Part shown: positions 17,120 through 26,324 of the stretch, one piece after another
How the letters are laid out: each line of letters starts with the position of its first letter
Numbering within the stretch: the stretch's first letter is position 1
NCBI GenBank assembly: GCA_001414325.1
Contig: LLKB01000001.1
Location: 873,699 to 937,698 of the forward strand
Direction of reading: 5' to 3'
DNA length: 64,000 nucleotides
Source: Butyribacter intestini
GTDB lineage: Bacteria; Bacillota; Clostridia; Lachnospirales; Lachnospiraceae
The notes under the pieces: model-generated
Databases searched by the model: none
What the model saw: only the letters and a program-made list of their open reading frames with translations
What the model was told of the DNA's origin: nothing
Translations under genes and position numbers: made by a program

Positions 17120-18013
17120 ATGTCTATTTTTACCGGTGCAGGTGTTGCACTTATCACACCTATGCATGAAGATGGCTCTATAAACTATGATGAGATGGAG
17201 CGCATCGTTAATTATCAGATTGAAAACGGAACAGACGCCATAATAGTTTGTGGAACAACAGGCGAAGCATCTACCATGACACACGAGGAACATATTGAAA
17301 CAATAAAAGCATGTGTTGAGATGACAAAGAAGCGCATACCGGTTATTGCAGGTACAGGCTCAAATTGCACTGACACGGCGATTTATTTATCCAAAGAGGC
17401 ACAGAGAGTTGGTGCTGACGGAATATTAGTTGTATCTCCTTATTATAATAAAGCGACACAGAATGGTCTTAAAAAGCATTTTACTGCTATTGCGGGCAGC
17501 GTTGATATTCCTATGATACTCTACAATATTCAGGGTAGAACAGGTGTGAACATCCAGCCAAAAACAATAGCTTCACTTGCTAAGGAAGTAGAGAATATTG
17601 TTGCTGTAAAAGAAGCATCAGGAGATCTTTCGCAGGTTGCAAATATTATCTATGAATCAGAGGGCAGAATCGATGTATATTCAGGTAATGACGACCAGAT
17701 AGTTCCAATAGTGGCATTAGGAGGCAAGGGAGTTATCTCAGTTCTCTCTCATGTTGCACCAAAAGAAACTCATGATATTGTTGCAAAACTTATGGCAGGT
17801 GATGTAAAGGGAAGTCAGGAGCTTCAGATAAAACTCCTTCCTGTCATCCATGCACTTTTCAGCGAGGTAAATCCTATTCCTGTAAAGGCAGCAATGAATA
17901 TGCTTGGTTTCAATGTAGGCTCACTTCGTATGCCGCTTTCAGAAATGGAGAATGCTCATAAGGAAGTCCTCAGACAGGCATTAAAAGATGCAGGATTTAA
18001 TGTAGTTGCATAA
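17120..18013 (+). CDS. dapA: 4-hydroxy-tetrahydrodipicolinate synthase DapA
   Basis: 297 residues, a cytoplasmic TIM-barrel aldolase condensing pyruvate with aspartate semialdehyde, the first committed step to diaminopimelate and lysine. Visible motifs are CGTTGEAST near residue 41, the YYNKATQ tyrosine region and the Schiff-base lysine in VAVKEASGD (about residue 163). The ATG follows GAGGAGGAGATAGTT. dapB follows after a gap containing a hairpin, so both diaminopimelate steps are encoded together. Confidence 0.96.
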   Translation: MSIFTGAGVALITPMHEDGSINYDEMERIVNYQIENGTDAIIVCGTTGEASTMTHEEHIETIKACVEMTKKRIPVIAGTGSNCTDTAIYLSKEAQRVGADGILVVSPYYNKATQNGLKKHFTAIAGSVDIPMILYNIQGRTGVNIQPKTIASLAKEVENIVAVKEASGDLSQVANIIYESEGRIDVYSGNDDQIVPIVALGGKGVISVLSHVAPKETHDIVAKLMAGDVKGSQELQIKLLPVIHALFSEVNPIPVKAAMNMLGFNVGSLRMPLSEMENAHKEVLRQALKDAGFNVVA

Positions 18014-18106
18014 TTTTTCAAGGCAGATATATGTTTATTTATTAAAACATAAACACCCGTGAAAAATATGTATAAGCAAGATATTATTGGAAATAATGAT
18101 AAAAAC

Positions 18107-18132
18107 GGGCAGGTCATTTGGTCTGCCCTTTT
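18107..18132 (+). terminator. Hairpin with short T-run between dapA and dapB
   Basis: GGGCAG...CTGCCC (6 bp, 10-base loop) is followed by TTTT and lies directly upstream of the dapB ribosome site. It could be a weak terminator or attenuator that lowers dapB expression relative to dapA, or an RNA processing site. Confidence 0.55.
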
Positions 18133-18149
18133 AAAAAATGGAGGATAAA

Positions 18150-18905
18150 ATGACAAACATAATAATGTTAGGATGTAACGGCCGCATGGGTCAGATGATA
18201 ACAGATATAGTTGCAAAGGATGACGAAGCACAGATAGTTGCCGGAATTGACATAGTAAACAACAGAGAAAATCCATACCCTGTCTTTACTGATATAAAAG
18301 ACTGCGATGTAAAAGCTGATGCAATCATTGATTTCTCATCTGCAAACGGGTTTGAGGAGAGAATGGATTACGCAGTGGACAAGCAGATACCTATTATTGT
18401 ATGCTCAACAGGTTTGTCAGATGAACAGCTTGATTATCTCAAAGAAGCAAGTAAAAAAGTAGCCGTATTGAAATCAGCAAATATGTCACTTGGTGTAAAT
18501 CTTTTAATAAAGCTTGTAAAAGAAGCTGCAAAAAAACTTGCAACAGAGGGATTTGATGTTGAGATAGTTGAAAAGCATCACAACCAGAAACTTGATGCAC
18601 CGTCAGGTACGGCACTTGCACTTGCAGACTCAATCAATGATGAGATGGGCGGACAGTATGAATATGTATATGACCGTTCTAAAGTAAGACAGAAGCGTGA
18701 CAAAAAAGAACTCGGTATCTCGGCTGTAAGAGGCGGTACTATAGTCGGAGAACATGATGTTATATTTGCGGGAACAGATGAAGTTGTTACATTCTCACAT
18801 ACGGCATATTCAAGAGCCGTATTTGCAAAGGGTTCTGTTACCGCAGCTAAATTTATCAAAGGAAAGGCTGCAGGTCTTTATGACATGGCAGATGTTTTGA
18901 TGTAA
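18150..18905 (+). CDS. dapB: 4-hydroxy-tetrahydrodipicolinate reductase DapB
   Basis: 251 residues. The N-terminal nucleotide-binding motif is GCNGRMGQ (residues 8-15), and the substrate/catalytic segment contains EKHHNQKLDAPSGTA. It reduces the DapA product with NAD(P)H. The ATG at 18150 follows AATGGAGGATAAA; an in-frame ATG at 18138 is part of that ribosome site. The stop overlaps the start of the CvpA gene (ATGTAATG). Confidence 0.96.
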   Translation: MTNIIMLGCNGRMGQMITDIVAKDDEAQIVAGIDIVNNRENPYPVFTDIKDCDVKADAIIDFSSANGFEERMDYAVDKQIPIIVCSTGLSDEQLDYLKEASKKVAVLKSANMSLGVNLLIKLVKEAAKKLATEGFDVEIVEKHHNQKLDAPSGTALALADSINDEMGGQYEYVYDRSKVRQKRDKKELGISAVRGGTIVGEHDVIFAGTDEVVTFSHTAYSRAVFAKGSVTAAKFIKGKAAGLYDMADVLM

Positions 18906-19420
18906 TGGAAATCGGAACGATAATTGATGTGGTATTAGCATTTGTATTTATGGTATCTATTGTGAGTGGCTGGCACCAGGGACTTGTCATGAAAGTGGCA
19001 AGTCTTATAGTTGTAGTCATCTCATATGTTTTCTCGGGGATGTTGTCAAAGATGATATCCCCTTATATTGCTGAACTTATAACACAGCAGATATCCCCTG
19101 ATATACAGTTTGTAAAGGGTGGCATACTCAGTGTGACCGAGGCGTTTTCCTATACGGTTATATTTATGCTTATATTTTTTGTTGTAAGGTATTTTTTCAG
19201 AAGACTTATAAAAATATTTAAGCTGATAGACCATATTCCGGTAATCGGATTTGTAAATAAGGTCGGCGGGGCGGTTGCAGGATTTCTCGTGGATTTTATG
19301 ATAATATATGTCATCTGTATGTTTTTGTTTTCGGTGATACCATCATCTGTATTTGACAATATCGGACTTACGAAATCAGTTATCCATAATACCATATTAT
19401 TGTCGGTCTTTGTACCATAG
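18905..19420 (+). CDS. CvpA family membrane protein
   Basis: 171 residues with four hydrophobic helices (about 5-30, 33-50, 75-100, 112-140) and the GWHQGLVMK segment typical of CvpA-like proteins. CvpA of E. coli is needed for colicin V production and its homologues affect envelope integrity; the biochemical role is unknown. The start overlaps the dapB stop by one base, implying coupled translation. Confidence 0.85.
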   Translation: MEIGTIIDVVLAFVFMVSIVSGWHQGLVMKVASLIVVVISYVFSGMLSKMISPYIAELITQQISPDIQFVKGGILSVTEAFSYTVIFMLIFFVVRYFFRRLIKIFKLIDHIPVIGFVNKVGGAVAGFLVDFMIIYVICMFLFSVIPSSVFDNIGLTKSVIHNTILLSVFVP

Positions 19421-19457
19421 AGGGACACTAACTGTTTTGATGATTTAAGAGGAGTTG

Positions 19458-20108
19458 ATGAAAAAGAAAATGAATAAGATAAATTATCAGCTTGAACTGG
19501 ATAAGATAATAAAAAAATTGCAAAAAGATAATAAGACGCCAACACTTCTTATGCACAGTTGTTGTGCACCTTGCAGCAGTTATTGTCTTAGTTACCTTGC
19601 AGAATATTTTAAGATAACTATTTTTTATTATAATCCTAATATCTCACCTTTAGAAGAATATCAGAAGAGAGTAAATGAACAAAAAAGACTGATAAGTGAA
19701 CTTCCGGTAAAAAATAAGATATGTTTTGAGGAAGGAAAATATGATCCGCAGACTTTTTTTGATATGTCAAAAGGACTTGAGGATGTACCTGAGGGTGGCA
19801 TCAGATGTTTTAAGTGTTATGAATTAAGACAGAGAGAAGCTGCCATATATGCAAAAAAGCACGGCTTTGACTATTTTACTACTACATTGTCTATCAGTCC
19901 GCATAAGAATGCCGGAAAATTAAATGAGATAGGTCTTAAACTTGAACAGGAATATGGTATAAATTATCTCGTATCAGACTTTAAGAAGAAAGGTGGATAT
20001 TTAAAGTCAATAGAATATTCAAAGAAATATGACCTTTACCGTCAAAATTATTGTGGCTGTATTTACAGTAGGGCAGAGGCAGAAAAACACATGAAACAAG
20101 AGGGATGA
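19458..20108 (+). CDS. queH: Epoxyqueuosine reductase QueH (DUF208)
   Basis: 216 residues. QueH reduces epoxyqueuosine to queuosine in tRNA anticodons and replaces QueG in many anaerobes. The diagnostic cysteines are present: HSCCAPCSS near residue 35, IRCFKCYELR mid-protein and NYCGCIYSR near the end, enough for a 4Fe-4S cluster plus a second metal site. The ATG at 19458 is chosen after AAGAGGAGTTG; the TTG directly before it is part of the spacer. Confidence 0.92.
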   Translation: MKKKMNKINYQLELDKIIKKLQKDNKTPTLLMHSCCAPCSSYCLSYLAEYFKITIFYYNPNISPLEEYQKRVNEQKRLISELPVKNKICFEEGKYDPQTFFDMSKGLEDVPEGGIRCFKCYELRQREAAIYAKKHGFDYFTTTLSISPHKNAGKLNEIGLKLEQEYGINYLVSDFKKKGGYLKSIEYSKKYDLYRQNYCGCIYSRAEAEKHMKQEG

Positions 20109-20117
20109 TTGTTGTCA

Positions 20118-20150
20118 TCTGCCGATAAAATCGCAATTATAAACGGCAGA
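20118..20150 (+). other. Stem-loop between queH and the NUDIX gene
   Basis: TCTGCCG/CGGCAGA, a perfect 7-bp stem with a 19-base AT-rich loop and no T-tract. Function unknown. Confidence 0.4.
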
Positions 20151-20167
20151 CGGTTATGGAGGAAGAT

Positions 20168-20680
20168 ATGACTGAGATATGGGACATATATGACAGATAT
20201 GGTAACAGGACAGGACGCACTATGAAAAGAGGCATCCCGAAAGAGGGAGATTATATGTTATGTGTACATATTTATCTTTTGGCTTCTGATAATAGATTTC
20301 TTATTCAGAAGCGTTCGGAAAATAAAGAGTCGCATCCCGGTGAGTGGGATATAACCGGAGGAGCTGCGATTTCGGGCGAGAGCAGCGTTGATGCCATATT
20401 ACGGGAGACAGAGGAAGAAGTCGGGATAAAATTAGACGAAAAAGATTTATATTATGCAGGGCGGTTTGTAAAGGAACGCCGGATAATAGAGATTTTTTTT
20501 GCTAAAAAAGATTTTGAACTGCCAGACTGTCACATCCAGAAAGAAGAAGTCGACAAAGTAGCATTTGTTTCCTATGATGAACTTGTCGGTGATATACTTA
20601 TGAAGCGTGGACGAAGCAGAGAGTATGTCGAACTGGTCAGTAAGGCGGCAATGGAGTTTTTGCATGGAGAAAACAGTTAA
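20168..20680 (+). CDS. NUDIX hydrolase
   Basis: 170 residues with a full Nudix box, G-x5-E-x7-REUxEExGU, read as GAAISGE...RETEEEVGI. The opening WDIYDRYGNRTGR is shared by NUDIX proteins of the isopentenyl-diphosphate isomerase-like subgroup, but a catalytic assignment is not possible. The ATG at 20168 follows ATGGAGGAAGAT. It lies between queH and rnpB, probably the last gene of the preceding transcript. Confidence 0.9.
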   Translation: MTEIWDIYDRYGNRTGRTMKRGIPKEGDYMLCVHIYLLASDNRFLIQKRSENKESHPGEWDITGGAAISGESSVDAILRETEEEVGIKLDEKDLYYAGRFVKERRIIEIFFAKKDFELPDCHIQKEEVDKVAFVSYDELVGDILMKRGRSREYVELVSKAAMEFLHGENS

Positions 20681-20700
20681 ATGAGTGTGGTTTGCAAAAA

Positions 20701-20794
20701 GTAAACAGGAAGGTGCATATGTAAAAAGGTACTTAACAATACAATGAGCAAGCTTGTGTATTATTGACTTATCTTTTTTTGGCTGAACTGTTAC
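20701..20794. repeat. Dispersed palindromic element, copy A (MITE-like)
   Basis: 94 bp with right end GGCTGAACTGTTAC and a degraded left end GTAAACAG. Internally it carries AAAAAGGTACTTAACAATAC, as in the other two copies. It lies between the NUDIX gene and the rnpB promoter. The flanks (TGCAAAAA and CAAATAAA) are only weakly similar, so this copy looks older. Confidence 0.75.
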
Positions 20795-20823
20795 CAAATA
20801 AAAAATATTCTCATTTCATGCAC

Positions 20824-20852
20824 TTTACTTTTTTCTTTCGACATGATAAAAT
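20824..20852 (+). promoter_or_regulatory. Promoter of rnpB
   Basis: TTTACT (20824-20829), 17 bases, TAAAAT (20847-20852) with an upstream TG extended -10. The RNA 5' end expected 7-9 bases later coincides with the first pairing base of RNase P RNA. Confidence 0.7.
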
Positions 20853-20860
20853 ACTCCGGT

Positions 20861-21208
20861 AATGAGTAGCACAGACAATCGCGGCTGCAAATGCCGAAAG
20901 GCTGCAGGTGAGGAAAGTCCGGGCTTCATAGGGCAGGATGCCGGATAACGTCCGGTGGAGGTGACTCCCAGGCAAGTGCAACAGAAAATAACCGCCTGCT
21001 ATAGCAGGTAAGGGTGAAAAGGCGAGGTAAGAGCTCACCGCACTTCTGGTAACAGAAGCGGCTGTGTAAACCCCATCCGAAGCAAGACCGAACAGAGATG
21101 ATACGGCTGCCCGTCGTGTCTCGGGTAGGTTGCTTGAGCCTGGTGGCAACATCAGGTCTAGATAGATGATTGTTTTGATACAGAACTCGGCTTATAGTGT
21201 TACTCATT
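20861..21208 (+). ncRNA. rnpB: RNase P RNA
   Basis: The catalytic RNA that matures tRNA 5' ends. The two universally conserved segments are clear: GAGGAAAGTCCGGGCT near 20911 and ACAGAACTCGGCTTATAG near 21180. The terminal P1 helix closes the molecule: AATGAGTAGCAC at 20861 pairs with GTGTTACTCATT ending at 21208. A T-run (21211-21216) follows and makes P1 part of the terminator. The length of about 348 bases is typical. Confidence 0.97.
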
Positions 21209-21368
21209 CATTTTTTGATATGAAAATTTATTGTTTTTATATTATGATGCAGTGGTCAGAATATTTTTTGACACCAATATAATAACAAAAGATTATATAA
21301 GATATTTGCATAACATATTAAAAGTTATGTGGGTATATGTGAAAATATAGAAAAAGAGGAATACAGTC

Positions 21369-24074
21369 ATGCCACTTACACCAATGATGCAAAAATATAT
21401 GGAAACCAAAGAGGAATACAAAGATTGTATTCTTTTTTATCGCTTAGGGGATTTTTATGAGATGTTCTTTGATGATGCAAAGATATGTTCAAAAGAACTT
21501 GAACTTACCCTTACCGGAAAAAGCTGCGGTCTTGAAGAGAGAGCACCTATGTGCGGAGTTCCTTTTCATGCTGTAGATACATACCTTAACAAACTTGTCA
21601 GCCGTGGTTACAAGGTGGCAATATGTGAGCAGGTTGAAGATCCAAAGCAGGCGAAAGGTCTTGTGAAACGTGCTGTCGTTAGGATTGCGACCCCTGGAAC
21701 AAATCTAAATACGCAGTCGCTTGATGAGACAAAGAATAATTATCTCATGTGCATTGTATATACAACAAATGCATATGGTGTTTCATATGTTGATGTTACA
21801 ACGGGGGAATATTATGTGACAGAGTTTGACAGTGAAAATAAACTGCTTGATGAGATTTTTAAGACCGCTCCGTCAGAAATTATATGCAACGATTCATTTC
21901 TTGTATCAGGAATTGACCTTGAGGAACTTCATATACGATTAAATGTTGTCGTATCGGCGGTTGATAACTGGCATTTTGATGAGAGCAAATGTGAGCAGGC
22001 ACTTATGGAGCATTTCGGTGTATCGTCACTTGACGGGCTTGGTCTCGCCGATTACAGTATCGGCATAACTGCCGCCGGAGCTGTTATGCAGTATCTTACG
22101 GAGACACAGAAGACTTCGATGGATCACATTACATCCATAAAACCTTACATCACAAATCACTATATGCTTCTTGACCGCTCAACAAGAAGAAATCTTGAAC
22201 TTTGTGAAACGATGCGTGAAAAATCAAAGAGAGGTTCGTTATTTTGGATTCTCGATAAGACTAAGACGGCTATGGGTGCGAGACTTTTAAGAAACTCTAT
22301 TGAACAGCCGCTTATAGATATAGATGAGATAAATACACGGCTTGATATAATATCTGAGTTTAATGATAATGCTATATCAAGAGAGGAGTTAAGAGAGTAT
22401 TTGAGTCCTATATACGATATAGAAAGGCTTATAAGCAAGATAAGTTATAAGAGTGCTAATCCCAGAGATCTTATCGCTTTCAGACAGTCACTCTCAATGC
22501 TTCCGCATATTAAATATGTGCTTTCTTCATTTTCTCAGTCAAAATTAAAAGAGTACGGTGAAAATCTTGATGATCTTTCAGATATTTATAAACTTATTGA
22601 TGAGTCAATTATTGAAGAACCGCCTATAACAGTGAGGGAGGGCGGGATTATAAAGGATGGTTTTAATGAGGAAGTTGACCGGTTAAGGAAGGCAAAAACT
22701 GAGGGCAAGCAATGGATAGCTGACTTGACGGAAGAGGAAAAAGAAAAAACCGATATTAAAAATCTTAAGATTAAATATAACAAAGTATTTGGCTATTTCT
22801 TTGAGGTCACAAATTCATATAAAAATCTTGTTCCACCTGAGTGGACGGTTAAACAGACTTTGTCAAATTGTGAGAGATATATCACACCGAGACTTAAGGA
22901 ACTTGAAGATACGATTCTTGGTGCCGAGGAGAAACTTTTCACGCTTGAATACAATATATTTAATGAAACACTTGATGCTATTTACAGCGAGATAGGCAGG
23001 ATACAGCAGGCGGCAAAGATAATCGCACAGATAGATATGTTTGCATCTATGGCTGTTGTAGCTGAGCAGAATAATTATGTAAGACCTGATATGAGTAAGG
23101 ATGGATGTATTGATATAAAAAATGGTCGTCATCCTGTTGTTGAAAAGATGATAAAGAATGATATGTTTATCTCAAATGATACATTTCTTGACGATGACAG
23201 TCATCGCATTGCAATAATCACGGGACCTAATATGGCTGGTAAATCTACATATATGCGCCAGACGGCACTTATCGTTCTTATGGCACAGATTGGCTCGTTC
23301 GTTCCGGCAGAGAGTGCAAAGATAGGTATTGTTGACAGGATATTTACAAGAGTAGGTGCATCAGATGACCTTGCGAGCGGACAGAGTACATTTATGGTTG
23401 AGATGACGGAGGTTTCAAATATACTCAGAAATGCAACGAAAAACAGCCTTATAATTCTTGACGAGATAGGCAGGGGGACTTCTACTTTTGATGGTCTTTC
23501 GATTGCGTGGGCTGTAGTCGAGTACATAGCAAACACGAAACTTCTCGGAGCAAAGACGCTTTTTGCAACGCATTACCACGAGCTTACAGAACTTGAGGGC
23601 AAGCTTGACAGCGTGAATAATTACTGTATTGCTGTCAAAGAGCAGGGGGACGATATTGTTTTCCTCAGAAAGATAATAAAAGGCGGTGCAGATAAGAGTT
23701 ATGGAATACAGGTTGCAAAACTTGCAGGTGTTCCTGAGACGGTGCTTAACAGGGCAAAAGAGCTGGTTGAAAAATTAAGTAACAACGATATTGCAAATAA
23801 GGCAAAAGAGATAGATGTAGAGTACGAACCGGAAGATTATAATTATGATATAGAAAAGCAGACTACTCATAAAAAGAGAGGCAGGAAAAAGACATCGTCA
23901 GAAATCGAGTCGGAACAGATGGGACAGATTTCTATGTTTGACATGGGCAGTTCAAATGTAAAGACAGAGGACATAATAATTGAACTTCATGATCTTGATC
24001 TTTCGACAACGACACCTATTGATGCCATGAATATTTTGTATAAGATGCAGATGAAATTAAAGCAACGGATGTAA
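21369..24074 (+). CDS. mutS: DNA mismatch repair protein MutS
   Basis: 901 residues. The N-terminal mismatch-recognition domain includes RLGDFYEMFFDDA (Phe-x-Glu wedge), and the ATPase domain has Walker A GPNMAGKST (about residue 618), LDEIGRGTSTFDG and THYHEL. It binds base mismatches and recruits MutL, encoded 38 bases downstream. A TTGACA at 21268 stands upstream without a well-spaced -10. The C-terminal region from about residue 805 is a basic linker (KKRGRKK) before the dimerisation helix. Confidence 0.98.
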   Translation: MPLTPMMQKYMETKEEYKDCILFYRLGDFYEMFFDDAKICSKELELTLTGKSCGLEERAPMCGVPFHAVDTYLNKLVSRGYKVAICEQVEDPKQAKGLVKRAVVRIATPGTNLNTQSLDETKNNYLMCIVYTTNAYGVSYVDVTTGEYYVTEFDSENKLLDEIFKTAPSEIICNDSFLVSGIDLEELHIRLNVVVSAVDNWHFDESKCEQALMEHFGVSSLDGLGLADYSIGITAAGAVMQYLTETQKTSMDHITSIKPYITNHYMLLDRSTRRNLELCETMREKSKRGSLFWILDKTKTAMGARLLRNSIEQPLIDIDEINTRLDIISEFNDNAISREELREYLSPIYDIERLISKISYKSANPRDLIAFRQSLSMLPHIKYVLSSFSQSKLKEYGENLDDLSDIYKLIDESIIEEPPITVREGGIIKDGFNEEVDRLRKAKTEGKQWIADLTEEEKEKTDIKNLKIKYNKVFGYFFEVTNSYKNLVPPEWTVKQTLSNCERYITPRLKELEDTILGAEEKLFTLEYNIFNETLDAIYSEIGRIQQAAKIIAQIDMFASMAVVAEQNNYVRPDMSKDGCIDIKNGRHPVVEKMIKNDMFISNDTFLDDDSHRIAIITGPNMAGKSTYMRQTALIVLMAQIGSFVPAESAKIGIVDRIFTRVGASDDLASGQSTFMVEMTEVSNILRNATKNSLIILDEIGRGTSTFDGLSIAWAVVEYIANTKLLGAKTLFATHYHELTELEGKLDSVNNYCIAVKEQGDDIVFLRKIIKGGADKSYGIQVAKLAGVPETVLNRAKELVEKLSNNDIANKAKEIDVEYEPEDYNYDIEKQTTHKKRGRKKTSSEIESEQMGQISMFDMGSSNVKTEDIIIELHDLDLSTTTPIDAMNILYKMQMKLKQRM

Positions 24075-24112
24075 ACATGAAAAGTAATTTTAAAAGAGAG
24101 GAGGAGTAAAAT

Positions 24113-26275
24113 ATGTCTATTATATTACTGGATCAGGATACTATCAATAAGATAGCGGCGGGCGAGGTTATTGAAAGACCTATGGCTGTTGTTAAGGAGC
24201 TTGTTGAAAATTCGATTGATGCCGGTGCTAATATGGTTACGGTTGAGATTAAGGATGGTGGCAAGTCTTTTATGCGTATTACTGATAATGGTTCAGGTAT
24301 TGAGAGGGATGATATAGAACTTGCTTTTACTCCTCACGCAACGAGCAAGATAAAAGGTGCAACGGATCTTTTAGGTGTTTCAACTCTGGGATTCAGAGGT
24401 GAAGCTCTTGCGAGTGTGGCGGCTGTTTCACAGCTTGAAATGATAACTAAGGTTAAGAGAGAAGATGTTGGTTGCAGATACCGGATTGATGGCGGTGAGA
24501 GTAAGGAAATTGAACAGGTTGGATGTCCTGACGGTACTACATTTATCATACAGAATCTATTTTATAATACACCCGCAAGGCTTAAATTTCTTAAATCGCA
24601 CCAGACAGAAGCAGGTTATATAGGCAGTGTTATTGAGAGGCTGTCTCTTTCTCATCCGGAAATTTCGTTTAGATTTATAAATCAGGGACAGACAAAACTT
24701 CACACTTCTGGAAATGGAAATCTCAAAGATACCATTTATCAGATATATGGCAGGGATATAACTTCAAACTTACTTACTGTTGACCTTACAAGTGAGATTT
24801 GCAATATTGGAGGTTTTATAGGAAAGCCTGTTGTTTCAAGAGGAAACAGGGCATATATAAATTATTTTATAAATGGAAGATATATAAAAAGCAATATAAT
24901 CAACCGTGCGATAGAGGAGGCTTATAAGCCGTTTACGATGCAGCACAGATATCCGTTTACAGTGCTTCATTTTCATATAGAACCGGAATTTATAGATGTT
25001 AATGTGCATCCACAGAAGATGGAGATAAGATTTACAAATGAGAGAGAACTCTATAAGACAATCTATGAATGTATATCAGACAGGCTTGCACACAGGGAAT
25101 TTATTCCTGATGTAACTTTTGAAGAAGATAAAAAAGACGGCGGAAAAGTGAAAACAGATAGTGCTGTAAATGATACGGTGTCAAAAGATTATCCTAAAAA
25201 AAATAGTATAGATACAACTGACAAAACAGAAGTAAAAAAAGATATTGACGAAGCTGATACTTTATCAAGGATTGGAAAAGCAGAACTTCACAGACCTGAT
25301 GCGGGTCAGCGGAAAAAGATGTTTGCCGATCTTATGGGACAGGTTGAAAAACTTGATAATAATACTGAAACATCTTTACAATATAGTAAAGAAAATCAGG
25401 CTGCGGAAAATATAAACATAACAAAAAACAGACCTGATATATTAGAGGATGATAATTTATCACAGAATAATTTCACAGCTTCGGATAAGAAAAACACCGG
25501 ATTAAATTCAGAAAGTGTACAGCAGGATGACAAATCCGATAAGCAGCAGACGCAGGCTTTAAAGGAAGAAACAAAATCAGACGGCTCATTTAATGGTATG
25601 GCGGCTTCAAAAAATCTTGATATGCTTCATGAGAAAGCAGCCTACAATATAAAACAGGAAACTCTTTTTGAAACAGGTGTCTTAAAAGAGGACAGGACAA
25701 AGGATATAAGGATAGTGGGACAGGTGTTTTCAACATATTGGATATTGCAATATGAGGACAGTATGTATATGGTTGACCAGCACGCCGCACACGAAAAAGT
25801 TTTATACGAACGATTTATGAAACAGATAGCTGAGCATAAGCCGATGGTTCAGATGGTAAATCCGCCTATTGTTCTAAGTCTTTCAATGCTTGAACAGCAG
25901 ATGGTTGACGATAATATAGAAGTATTTGACGAACTCGGATATAAGATAGAGTCATTTGGCGGTAGGGAATATATTGTAACAGGCATTCCTGCACAGCTTC
26001 CTGATATAGCGACTACGGATTTACTGATGGAAATTATCGACGATCTTGCAAATGGTAAGACAAATCTTTCAAAGGATATACTTCTTGAGAGAGTTGCGAC
26101 AATGTCATGTAAGGCGGCGGTGAAGGGAAATAATGAACTTCCACTTGAGCAGGCACAGGAACTTTTAAAGGAGCTTATGTCGCTTGAAAATCCGTATAAT
26201 TGTCCGCATGGCAGACCTACGATGATACGCATGAGTAAATATGAACTGGAAAAGAAATTTAAACGAGTTGTTTAA
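24113..26275 (+). CDS. mutL: DNA mismatch repair endonuclease MutL
   Basis: 720 residues. A GHKL ATPase N-terminal domain (VVKELVENSIDAGA, DNGSGI, GFRGEAL) is followed by a poorly conserved hydrophilic linker (about 330-525) and the C-terminal endonuclease domain. The nuclease metal motif DQHAAHEKVLYE is intact, with SCKAAVKG and CPHGRPT, so this is a nicking-type MutL as expected in a bacterium lacking MutH. The ATG at 24113 follows GAGGAGGAGTAAA. Confidence 0.98.
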   Translation: MSIILLDQDTINKIAAGEVIERPMAVVKELVENSIDAGANMVTVEIKDGGKSFMRITDNGSGIERDDIELAFTPHATSKIKGATDLLGVSTLGFRGEALASVAAVSQLEMITKVKREDVGCRYRIDGGESKEIEQVGCPDGTTFIIQNLFYNTPARLKFLKSHQTEAGYIGSVIERLSLSHPEISFRFINQGQTKLHTSGNGNLKDTIYQIYGRDITSNLLTVDLTSEICNIGGFIGKPVVSRGNRAYINYFINGRYIKSNIINRAIEEAYKPFTMQHRYPFTVLHFHIEPEFIDVNVHPQKMEIRFTNERELYKTIYECISDRLAHREFIPDVTFEEDKKDGGKVKTDSAVNDTVSKDYPKKNSIDTTDKTEVKKDIDEADTLSRIGKAELHRPDAGQRKKMFADLMGQVEKLDNNTETSLQYSKENQAAENINITKNRPDILEDDNLSQNNFTASDKKNTGLNSESVQQDDKSDKQQTQALKEETKSDGSFNGMAASKNLDMLHEKAAYNIKQETLFETGVLKEDRTKDIRIVGQVFSTYWILQYEDSMYMVDQHAAHEKVLYERFMKQIAEHKPMVQMVNPPIVLSLSMLEQQMVDDNIEVFDELGYKIESFGGREYIVTGIPAQLPDIATTDLLMEIIDDLANGKTNLSKDILLERVATMSCKAAVKGNNELPLEQAQELLKELMSLENPYNCPHGRPTMIRMSKYELEKKFKRVV

Positions 26276-26324
26276 GAAATATATTATATGAGTTGTAATG
26301 AAGTAAGAGAGATGGAGGGATAGT

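Noticed and set aside
21268-21301. mutS promoter at TTGACA (21268)
   Set aside because: The -35 is perfect, but no -10 lies at 16-18 bases; TATA-like hexamers fall at 20 bases or more.
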